Assembly (NCBI RefSeq): GCF_902167145.1
Contig: NC_050096.1
Span: 198,044,566-198,108,565, forward strand
Length of the DNA: 64,000 nucleotides
Source of the DNA: Zea mays
Lineage: Eukaryota; Streptophyta; Magnoliopsida; Poales; Poaceae
Direction of reading: 5' to 3'
The position numbers were made by a program, and so were the translations under genes. Below the pieces are notes generated by a model. It saw only the letters and a program-made list of their open reading frames with translations, made no database searches and was not told the DNA's origin. Of this stretch, positions 44,111 through 53,966 are shown piece by piece (position 1 is the first letter of the stretch; each line of letters opens with the position of its first letter).

Positions 44111-44653
44111 TATCTACTTAATAATATTTTCTGTATCCACCATAATATTCCTTGCGTTTCCATGTGCAAATTTCCTTTCTCATTCTCTCCTCCTCACAAA
44201 GTCCATTCCCATTACCACATACATCCCACGCCTAGCTAAAATTAAATTAAAAAACAGTCCCCAAGGAGATTCGAACCCACAACCCTTCAAGTAAATATAC
44301 CCGTAGCTACCACTACACCATATGTGTGTTTATGTCTACATTTATTATAGTAAAAACATATACTACATCTCTCCCAAAGCCCACCTGCTACTCCTGCACA
44401 ATGTGTAATAGTAGATAAGTATCACCGAGATTATTAAATTATATTTTTGGATTGAGGTAGTATTTAAAGAAGAGCCTTGCATGCAATTTCTTTTGTTTGA
44501 ATAATGTTTTCAACTTAAATTCCTTTTTTGCATGTGTGATATTTATTCTCCGTAATATTTTTCCATGGATCTGACTTATAAGTCATTTTCATAAACCAAT
44601 GCCAAAGATGAATCCATGTTTCTTACTTAGAAACCCCGAACAAACACCATTAG

Positions 44654-45173
44654 CACGAGGCGCTCGCGTTGGCGTCGCTCATCGACGACGAGAAGAAACT
44701 TGGCGACTATCAGTTCGACCTCTGGAAGCAGTCCTACGTGGCCCATGTGCCGCTGTGTATGGCAAGCTCCGGCGTAGCCGCCGCTTGGACGCGGTCCAGA
44801 GCGGCTGCACCACGCTGTCCATCGTCAAACATTGGGACCTCATGGTCGTCGCCAATGCCGACGACTCTCGGGTTGTTCTGGACACCGCAACCGACGACGA
44901 CGCCATCACGACATCTAGCTCATCATCCACCTGAAGCCCAACCTGCCACGTAAGTCGCTACTGACCGCCCATAAATTCTTGTGCGCTAGGATGACGGCCA
45001 TTGTTGCTGTTGTGTGAGTGTCCTCGAACAAGATGTATGTAGAGGAGTAGCACATCAGATGGTGCAACGACCAGGTGTACTACCTCGCTGATGAGCTCGG
45101 GGTGCACTTCATTTGGTAGCCCAGCCAAGAGTCATCGGTACTCACCATGTCACGCGCGTTCGACGACTACTAT
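44654..45173 (+). pseudogene. Captured PP2C phosphatase fragment, left part
   Basis: The reading changes frame once. It begins LALASLIDDEKKLGDYQFDLWKQSY, then RRSRRLDAVQSGCT with SIVKHWDLMVVANADDSR (PP2C motifs SGCTA and NxGDSRAVL). After an intron-like or non-coding gap it continues at about 45055-45173 with RCNDQVYYLADELG, HFIWQP and MSRAFDDY. The last motif corresponds to the metal-binding RAFGD. The element at 45174 splits the fragment; it resumes at 60348. Several catalytic residues are changed. Confidence 0.75.
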
Positions 45174-45677
45174 TGTCGGGGACCATAATTAGGGGTAACC
45201 TCAAGACTCCTAAATCTCAGCTGGTAACCCCCATCAGCATAAAGCTGCAAAGGCCTGATGGGTGCGATTAAGTCAAGGATCGGCCCATTCGAGGGATGCG
45301 ATCATGCCTCGCCCAAGCCCAGCCTCGGGCAAGGGCAGCCAACCCCGGAGGATCTACGTCTCGCCCGAGGACCCCCTCCAGCAACGGACACACCTTCCGC
45401 TCGCCTGTGGCCCAGTCTTCACCAAGAAGCAACCTTGGCCAAATCACCACGCCAACCGACCAAATCGCAGGGGCATTTAATGCAAAGGTGGCCTGACACC
45501 TTTATCCTGACGCATGCCCTCCAGTCGACAGAGCCGAAGTGACTGCAGTCACTTTGCCGCTCCACTGACCGGTCTGACAAGAGGACAGCGCCGCGTGCGC
45601 CGCTCCGACTGCTGAGCCACTCGATAGAGTGAGGCTGACAGCGGCCAAGTCCGGCCTCAGGCGTCATAGGAAACTCC

Positions 45678-46130
45678 GCTTCGCCCGACCCTAGGGCTCG
45701 GACTTGGGCTCAGCCCCGGAAGACAACGAACTCTGCTTCGCCCGACCCCAGGGCTCGGACTCGGGCTCAGCCCCGGAAGACGACGAACTCCGCTTCGCCC
45801 GACCCCAGGGCTCGGACTCGGGCTCAGCCCCGGAAGACGACGAACTCCACTTCGCCCGAAGCTAGGGCTCGGACTCGGGCTCAGCCCCGGAAGACGACGA
45901 ACTCCGCTCCGCCTGACCCCAGGGCTCGGACTCGGGCTCAGCCCCGGAAGACGATGAACTCCGCTTCGCCCGACCCTAGGGCTCGGACTCGGGCTCAGCC
46001 TCGGAAGACGACGAACTCCGCTTCGCCCGACCCCAGGGCTCGGACTCAGGCTCAGCCCCGAAGGACGACGAACTCCGCTTCGCCCGACCCCAGGGCTCGG
46101 ACTCAGCCCTGGCCTCAGCCGATGGTCTCT
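45678..46130 (+). repeat. 57-bp tandem repeat in the 5' LTR
   Basis: About eight copies of a unit containing GGGCTCGGACTCGGGCTCAG, upstream of the TATA box. It keeps frames open on both strands. Confidence 0.9.
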
Positions 46131-46604
46131 GCCTTGTCCGACCCGGGGGCTCGGACTCGACCTCGACCTTGGAAGACAGACTCGACCTCGACCTCGGAGG
46201 AGCCTCCACCTCGCCCAACCTAGGGCATGGACTGACCACGTCGACAGGAGGTGCCATCATTACCCTACCTCGAGCTGACTCAGGCTACGGGGAACAAGAC
46301 CGGCGTCCCATCTGGCTCGCTCCACTATACGAGTAATGATGGCGCCCGCATGCCCTGTGACGACGGCGGCTCTCAACCCCCTTACGGAAGCAAGAGGACG
46401 TCAGCAAGGACTCGACAGCCCCGACAGCTGTCCTTCCGCCAGGCTCCAGCGCTCCTTCGACGGCCACGACATCACACGAACTGGGTGCCAAAACCTCTCC
46501 GGCTGCCACGATGGCATGTACTTAGGGCGCTAGCTCTCCTCCGCTAGACACGTTAGCACACTGCTACACCCCCCTATTGTACACCTGGATCCTCTCCTTA
46601 CGCC

Positions 46605-46612
46605 TATAAAAG
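46605..46612 (+). promoter_or_regulatory. TATA box of the Flip/Huck-type 5' LTR
   Basis: CGCCTATAAAAGGGAGG, also at 60049 in the 3' LTR. Confidence 0.8.
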
Positions 46613-46904
46613 GGAGGTCCAGGGCCCTCTTACAAAAGGTTGGCCGCGCGGGGAAGGACGGGACGGCGCTCGCGCAAGGCCGCTCGCTCCCTCCCGCGTG
46701 GACGCTTGTAACCCCCTACTGCAAGCGCACCCGACCTGGGCACGGGGCTAACACGAAGGCCGCGGGTTCCACCTCCCACGCCTGTCTCCCTCCGGCTGCT
46801 TTTCCCCCCTTCGCGTTCCGCCTCGCGCCGACCCATCTGGGCTGGGGCACGCGGCGACAATTTACTCGTCGGTCCAGGGACCCCCCGGGGTCGAAACGCC
46901 AACA

Positions 46905-46925
46905 GTTGGCACGCTAGGTAGGGGC
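46905..46925 (+). other. Probable primer-binding region
   Basis: GTTGGCACGCTAGGTAGGGG directly follows the 5' LTR. The position fits a primer-binding site. The matching tRNA was not determined. Confidence 0.5.
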
Positions 46926-47085
46926 CTGCTGCGTGTTGACGAACAGCTTCCCGTCAAGCTCCAGATGGGTAGTCTCCAGCAACCTCTCCAGCCCGGGACG
47001 GTGCTCCGTTTCGGGAGTCTTGAGTTCATGTCCCTCGACGGCAGCTACGACATGATACTCCTTCCCCCGCCGCGCAACAGCGACA

Positions 47086-49425
47086 ATGGCGGTCGACAAC
47101 CCGCCCGCCGGCGGGGAAATCGACCACGCCTTCCCCATGCGGTGGAAGGACGACATTCGGGCTTGTCCCGTCCCCTCCCCCGCCGACGGAGGAGGAGGCA
47201 GGGCAACCAAGGCCAAGCAGGAGGCGGCACCTCGTTGGCTGTCGAGCGAGTCGATGGCGCCGGCGCCCCAACGGAGAGCGCGTCGGGCATCGGCCTCGCG
47301 TCTGAGACGAAGATGAGCGCCGTCTCCCCGCAACACACCAACCTCAAGAAAACGGACGACGCCAGCACGCTCGCGAAGGACTTGCTAGGCGTCACCCTCG
47401 TACCTGAGACGACGGTGCAGTCAGTCCCTGACGTGACTTCGTCACCGCCTGTCGACCAAAAGTACCGACCGATTCCCATCTCGTGCCTTTTGGATTCGGC
47501 CTCGACCCGCCAAGCAACTCCGCTTCGGTGGACATTCTCATAGAGGCGAGTCCAAACCCTCTGGGGTATCGTGTGCGGTCACCCTGGGACCGGCTGACGG
47601 CCGTCTCGACCTACGAGCCCTCGGGGTCCGAGGAAGATGGCGAGCCCGACCTCTGTTGGGATTTCTCCGGACTTGGTAACCCCAGTGCCGTGCGGGACTT
47701 CATGACCGCATGCGACTACTGCCTTTCCGACTGTTCCGACGGTAGCCGCAGCCTCGGCGACGAGGACTGCGGTCCAAGTCGCGAATGTTTCCACGTCGAT
47801 CTAGGGGGTCCCGGCGAAGGCAACCATCTTGGTATACCGGAGAACGGTGATCCCCCTAGGCCCGTGCCTCGCGTTGACATCCTTCGGGAGCTAGCTGTGG
47901 TCCCCGTCCCGGTGGGGGGTCATGACCCATAGCTCGAGCAAATCCGCGAGATGCAGGCCAGGCTTGACGAGGGAACAGGAACGCTTGAGCCGATCCGCCG
48001 GGACGTCGGGCAGGAATGGGCGGGCCAACCTCCGGCCGGAGAAGCGCGTCATCTCCCCCAGGGCATCCAGCACCGCATCGCTGATGACGTCAGGGTAAGG
48101 CTGCCACCGGTTTCCAGTGGGGTCGGCCAAAACCTGGCCGCAGCGGCAATACTTCTCCGCGCGATGCCGGAGCCATCAACCACCGAGGGCGGCGTATCCA
48201 GGGAGAGCTCAAGAATCTCCTGGAGGACGCCGCGGTCCGGCGGGCCGAAAGCTCCGCCTCCCGAAGGCAGGGGTACCCCTCGGAACATCGCGCCGCGACT
48301 TCCCGATTTATGCGGGAAGCCTCGGTCCACACCGGGCGCACGCGCAACACAGCGCCTGCGGCCCCGGGTCGCCTCGGCAACGAGCACCATCACCACAGCC
48401 GTTGGGCCCACCTCGACGAGAGGGTGCGCCGAGGCTATCACCCCAGGCGTGGGGGACGCTACGACAGCGGGGAGGATCAGAGTCCTTCGCCCGAACCACC
48501 CGGTCCGCAGGCTTTCAGCCGCGCCATACGACGGGCGCCGTTCCCGACCCAGTTCCGAACCCCGACTACTATCACAAAGTACTCGGGGGAGACGAGACCG
48601 GAACTGTGGCTCGCGGACTATCGGCTGGCCTGCCAACTGGGTGGAACGGACGATGATAATCTCATCATCTGCAACCTCCCCCTGTTCCTCTCCGACACCG
48701 CTCGAGCCTGGCTGGAGCACCTGCCTCCGGGGCAGATCTCCAACTGGGACGACCTGGTCCAAGCCTTCACCGGCAATTTCCATGACACGTATGTGCGCCC
48801 TGGAAACTCCTAGTATCTTCGAAGCTGCCGCCAGCAGCCGGGAGAGTCTCTCCGGGACTACATCCGGCGATTCTCGAAGCAGCGCACCGAGCTGCCCAAC
48901 GTCACCGATTCGGATGTCATCGGCGCGTTCCTCGCCGGCACCACCTGCCGCGACCTAGTGAGCAAGCTGGGTCGCAAGACCCCCACCAGGGCGAGCGAGC
49001 TGATGGACATCGCCACCAAGTTCGCCTCTGGCCAGGAGGCGGTTGAGGCCATCTTCCGGAAGGATAAGCAGCCCCAGGGCCGCCCACCGGAAGATGTCCC
49101 CGAGGCGTCAACTCAGCGCGGCACCAAGAAGAAAGGCAAGAAGAAGTCGCAAGCGAAACGCGACGCCGCCAACGTGGACCTTGTCGCCGCCGCCGAGTAC
49201 AAGAACCCTCGGAAACCTCCCGGAGGTGCCAACCTCTTCGACAAGATGCTCAAGAAGTCGTGCCCCTATCATCAGGGGCCCGTCAAGCACACCCTCGAGG
49301 AGTGTGCCATGCTTCGATGCCACTTTCACAAGGCCGAGCCACCCGCGGAGGGTGGCAAGGCTCTCGACGACGCTAAGAAGGAAGATCACAAGGCAGGAGA
49401 GTTCCCCGAGGTCCGCGACTGCTTC
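47086..49425 (+). pseudogene. gag: Gag region of the Flip/Huck-type element, broken
   Basis: A plausible start is ATG 47086 (MAVDNPPAGGEIDHAF); an upstream ATG at 46965 lies in another frame. The reading must change frame several times and passes stops at 47930 and 48811. The Retrotrans_gag core (48580-48970) is clear: LWLADYRLACQLGG, then ARAWLEHLPPGQISNWDDL and ESLRDYIRRFSKQRTEL. A basic, Lys/Arg-rich segment follows at about 49110-49160, then a possible CxxH...C arrangement at 49258-49330. It would build the particle, but it is not translatable here. Confidence 0.85.
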
Positions 49426-50207
49426 ATGATCTATGGTGGGCAAGTGGCAAACGCCTCGGCTCGGCACCGCAAGCAAGAGCGTCGGGAGGTCTACTCGATA
49501 AAGGTGGTGGCGCCAGTCTACCTAGACTGGTCCGACAAGCCCATCACCTTCGACCAGGCCGACCATCCCGACCACGTGCCGAGCCCGGGGAAATACCCGC
49601 TCGTTGTCGACCCCATCATCGGCAACGTCAGGCTCACCAAGGTCCTCATGGACGGAGGCAGCAGCCTCAACATCATCTACGCCGAGACCCTCGGGCTCCT
49701 GCGGATCGATCTGTCCTCGGCCCGGACGGGCGCTGTGCCTTTCCACGGGATCATCCCCGGGAAGCGCGTCCAACCCCTCGGACAACTCGATCTACCCGTC
49801 TGCTTTGGGACGCCCTCCAACTTTCGAAGGGAGACCCTCACGTTCGAAGTGGTCGGTTTCGAGGAACCTACCACGCAGTGTTGGGGAGGCCATGCTACGC
49901 CAAGTTCATGGCCATCCCCAACTACACCTACCTCAAGCTCAAGATGCCGGGCCCCAACGGGGTCATCACCGTCGGGCCCACGTACCGACACGCATACGAA
50001 TGCGACGTGGAGTGCGTGGAGTACGCTGAGGCCCTCGCCGAGTCCGAGGCCCTCATCGCCGACCTGGAGAACCTCTCTAGGGAGGCGCCAGACGTGAAGC
50101 GCCACGCCGGCAACTTCGAGCCAGCGGAGACGGTTAAGTCCGTCCCTCTCGACCTCTGCAACGACGCCTCCAAGCAGGTCCGGATCGGCTCCGAGCTCGA
50201 CCCTAAA
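49426..50207 (+). pseudogene. Protease region
   Basis: Aspartic protease of the retropepsin type: VLMDGGSSLNIIYAETL at about 49646-49700 carries the catalytic Asp in DGGS. Near 49885 the frame shifts within the CWGGH/LGRPCYAKFM region. The frame ends in TAG at 50208. Confidence 0.85.
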
Positions 50208-50210
50208 TAG

Positions 50211-51650
50211 GAAGCAGTGCTCGTCGACTTTCTCCGCGCAAACGCCGATGTCTTCGCGTGGAGTCCCTCGGACATGCCTGGCATACCGAGGGAAGTCGCC
50301 GAGCACTCGCTGGATATCCGAGCTGGAGCCCGACCCGTGAAGCAGCCTCTGCGCCGATTCGACGAAGAAAAGCGCAGAGCCATAGGCGAGGAGATCCACA
50401 AGCTAATGGCGGCAGGGTTCATCAAAGAGGTATTCCATCCCGAATGGCTTGCCAACCCTGTGCTTGTGAGAAAGAAAGGGGGGAAATGGCGGATGTGTGC
50501 AGACTACACTGGTCTAAACAAAGCATGTCCGAAAGTTCCCTACCCTCTGCCTCGCATCGATCAAATCGTGGATTCCACTGCTGGGTGCGAAACCCTGTCT
50601 TTCCTCGATGCCTACTCAGGGTATCACCAGATCAGGATGAAAGAGTCCGACCAGCTCGCGACTTCTTTCATCACACCCTTCGGCATGTACTGCTATGTTA
50701 CCATGCCATTTGGTTTGAGGAATGCGGGTGCAACATACCAGCGATGCATGAACCATGTGTTCGGCGAACACATTGGCCGAACGGTCGAGGCCTACGTCGA
50801 TGACATCGTAGTCAAGACGAGGAAAGCCTCCGACCTCCTTTCCGACCTTGAAGTGACATTCCGATGTCTCAAGGCGAAAGGTGTGAAGCTCAATCCCAAA
50901 AAGTGTGTCTTTGGGGTCCCCCGAGGCATGCTCTTGGGGTTCATCGTCTCCGAGCGGGGCATCGAGGCCAACCCGGAGAAGATCACGGCCATCACCAGCA
51001 TGGGGCCCATCAAGGACTTGAAAGGCGTACAGAGGGTCATGGGATGCCTCGCGGCTCTGAGCTGTTTCATCTCGCGCCTCGGTGAAAGAGGCCTGCCTCT
51101 GTACCGCCTCTTAAGAAAGGCCGAGTGCTTCGCTTGGACCCCCGAGGCCGAGGAAGCCCTCGGGAACCCGAAGGCGCTCCTCACGAATGCGCCCATCTTG
51201 GTGCCCCCCGCTGCCGGAGAAGCCCTCTTGATCTACATCGCCGTGACCACTCAGGTGGTTAGCGCCGTGATTGTGGTTGAGAGACGAGAAGAGAGGCATG
51301 CATTGCCCGTCCAAAGGCCAGTCTACTTCATCAGTGAGGTACTGTCCGAGACTAAGATCCGCTACCCACAAATTCAGAAGCTGCTGTACGCGGTGATCCT
51401 GACGTGAAGGAAGCTGTGACACTACTTTGAGTCTCATTCGGTAACTGTGGTGTCATCCTTCCCCCTGGGGGAGATCATCCAGTCCCGAGAGGCCTCGGGT
51501 AGAATTGCAAAGTGGGCGGTGGAGATCATGGGCGAGACGATCTCGTTCGCCCCTTGGAAGGCCATCAAGTCCCAGGTCTTGGCGGACTTCGTGGCTGAAT
51601 GGGTCGACACCCAGCTCCCAACAGCTCCGATCCAACCGGAGCTCTAGACC
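50211..51650 (+). pseudogene. Reverse transcriptase and first RNase H
   Basis: The polymerase palm is well preserved: LVRKKGGKWRMCADYTGLN, SFLDAYSGYHQI, MPFGLRNAGATYQR and YVDDIV at 50793. The connection and degenerate RNase H follow with YPQIQKLLYAV. Stops are at 51405 (TGA), 51417 (TGA) and 51645 (TAG). The 396-codon block at 50217-51407 is the longest intact piece. It lies in the same frame as the downstream domains, so pol was one reading frame. Confidence 0.92.
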
Positions 51651-52090
51651 ATGTTTTTCGACGGGTCGCTGATGAAGACGGGGGCCGGCGCGGGCCTGCT
51701 CTTCATCCCGCCCCTCGGGAAGCACCTAAGCTACGTGCTACGCCTCCACTTCCCGGCGTCCAACAACGTGGCTGAGTACGAGGCTCTGGTAAACGGGTTG
51801 CGAATCGCCATCGAGCTAGGGGTCCAACGCCTCGACGCTCGCGGTGACTCGCAGCTCGTCATCGACCAAGTCATGAAGAACTCCCACTGCCGCGACCCGA
51901 AGATGGAAGCCTACTGCGATGAGGTTCGGCGCCTGGAAGACAAGTTCTACGGGCTCGAGCTCAACCACATCGCCCGACGCTACAACGAGACTGTGGACGA
52001 GCTGGCTAAAATAGCCTCGGGGCAAACAACGGTTCCCCCGGACGTATTCTCCCGAGACCTGCATCAACCCTCCGTCAAGACCGACGACAC
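51651..52090 (+). pseudogene. Second (archaeal-like) RNase H
   Basis: FFDGSLMKTGAGAGLL with NVAEYEALVNGL, ARGDSQLVIDQV and NETVDELAKIA supply the D-E-D-D catalytic pattern. This extra RNase H between polymerase and integrase is known from the Tat lineage. The domain itself is uninterrupted. Confidence 0.88.
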
Positions 52091-52099
52091 GCCCGAGCC

Positions 52100-52230
52100 C
52101 GAGAAGGCCTCGGCCCAGCCCGAGGCACCCTCGGCTCAGTCCGAGGTACCCTCGGCTCAGTCCGAGGTACCCTCGGCACAGTCCAAGGTACCCTCGGCTC
52201 GGCCCGAGGTACCCTCGGCCCCCGAGGGTG
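52100..52230 (+). repeat. 21-bp coding repeat between RNase H and integrase
   Basis: About five copies of a unit encoding (A/S)QSEVPSA in frame, forming a low-complexity linker. Confidence 0.85.
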
Positions 52231-53522
52231 AGGCACTGCGCATCGAGGAGGAGCGGAGCGGGGTCACGCCTAATCAAAACTGGCAGACCCCGTACCTGCA
52301 ATATCTCCACCGAGGAGAGCTACCCCCCGACCGAGCCGAAGCTCGGCGGTTGGCGCGGTGCGCCAAGTCGTTCGTCTTGCTAGGAGATGAGAAGGAGTTC
52401 TACCACCGTAGCCCCTCGGGCATCCTCCAGCGATGCATTTCCATCGCCGAAGGTCAGGAGCTCCTACAAGAGATACACTCGGGGGCTTGTGGCCATCACG
52501 CAGCACCTCGAACCCTTGTTGGAAACGCCTTCCGACAAGGTTTCTACTGGCCGACGGCGGTGGCCGACGCCACTAGAATTGTCCGCACCTGCGAAGGGTG
52601 TTAGTTCTACGCGAGGCAGACCCACCTGCCCGCTTAGGCCCTGCAGACCATACCCATCACCTGGTCGTTTGCTGTGTGGGGTCTGGACCTCGTCGGCCCC
52701 TTGCAGAAGGCACCCGGGGGCTACACGCACCTGTTGGTCGCCATCGACAAATTCTCCAAGTGGATCGAGGTCCGACCCCTCAACAGCATCAGGTCCGAAC
52801 AGGCGGTGGCGTTCTTCACCAACATCATCCATCGCTTTGGGGTCCCGAACTCCATCATCACCAACAACGACACCCAGTTCACCGATAGAAAGTTCCCGGA
52901 CTTCTGTGAGGATCACCACATCCGTGTGGACTGGGCCGCCGTGGCTCACCCCATGACGAATGGGCAAGTAGAGCGGGCTAACGGCATGATCCTGCAAGGG
53001 CTCAAGCCGTGGATCTACAACGACCTCAACAAGTTCGGCAAGCGATGGATGAAGGAGCTCCCCTCGGTGGTCTGGAGTCTGAGGACAACGTCGAGCCGAG
53101 CCACGGGCTTCACACCGTTCTTTCTAGTCTATGGGGCCGAGGCCATCTTGCCCACAGACTTGGAATACGGTTCCCCGAGGACGAGGGCCTACGCTAACCA
53201 AAGCAATCGAGCCAATCGAGAAGACTCACTGGACCAGCTGGAAGAGGCTCGGGACATGGCCTTACTACACTCGGCGCGGTACCAGCAGTCCCTGCGACGC
53301 TACCACGCCCGAGGGGTTCGGTCCCGAGACCTCCAGGTGGGCGACCTGGTGCTTTGGCTGCGACAAGACGCCCGAGGGCGGCACAAACTCATGCCTCCCT
53401 GGGAAGGGCCGTTCGTCGTCGCCAAAATTCTGAAGCCCGGAACATACAAGCTGGCCAACAGTCAAGGCAAGGTCTACAGCAACGCTTGGAACATCCAACA
53501 GCTACGTCGCTTCTACCCTTAA
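52231..53522 (+). pseudogene. Integrase, catalytic residue lost
   Basis: The zinc-binding part has EIHSGACGHH and TCEGC. Two TAG stops follow (52602, 52635). The core has GLDLVGP (first Asp) and NGQVERANG (Glu), but the second motif reads TNNDTQF at 52859-52879 where the family has TDNGTQF, so the second catalytic Asp is Asn. The C-terminal part ends QQLRRFYP and TAA at 53520. It is inactive. Confidence 0.9.
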
Positions 53523-53966
53523 GATGCTTTCAAGTTGTTCGTATACCTTGTTCCCACGCAAAGTTTGATCATCAAGGAAGGGTCAGCCTTGCCTCGGCAA
53601 AGCCCGACCCTCCCTTGGGGGCTAAAAGGGGGGAACCCCCTCTGCGTCAAAATTTTCAATCAAAAAGGCTTCCGCGTTCCCCCGGCTATGTCGGTAGCAG
53701 GACCCCAAGAAGCGAACACGGGTGCATGTAAGTGGCAAGGCTGGCTGAGCCGAGGGACTCCTACGCCTCTGGGTTACGGACACCTCACTCGTCACCTACC
53801 ATGAAAAATGACTCCTACTTGGGCAAGCCACCCTGCTACTGACGAACGGGGCCGGACACGCAAAATGAAAGGAAAAGGGGCACGACTTTATACTACGATA
53901 ATAAAGTGTTCGGGCCTCAGTGACCGCAAAAGACACACGTGCATTCAAAGGAAACTGCTCCGGCAG
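53523..53966 (+). other. Spacer after pol
   Basis: Between the pol stop and the end of the antisense gene. No supported gene. Confidence 0.5.

Larger units (their letters stand above)
45174..46904 (+). repeat. 5' LTR of the Flip/Huck-type element
   Basis: It begins TGTCGGGGACC and ends GCCAACA. TATA box at 46605. Compared with the 3' LTR it keeps about 15 bp (CCCCCTATTGTACAC near 46571) missing there. Confidence 0.95.

Noticed and set aside
45954..46260. Arg/Ala/Ser repetitive ORFs in the LTR
   Set aside because: Same 57-bp repeat artefact as at the left edge.
47951..48958. 335-codon frame over gag
   Set aside because: Only its first part matches the gag reading; the rest is the wrong frame across the Retrotrans_gag core, which is read at 48310-49900.
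52100..52230. Possible CRISPR-like short direct repeats
   Set aside because: They are in-frame codon repeats without unique spacers, in a eukaryotic retrotransposon.
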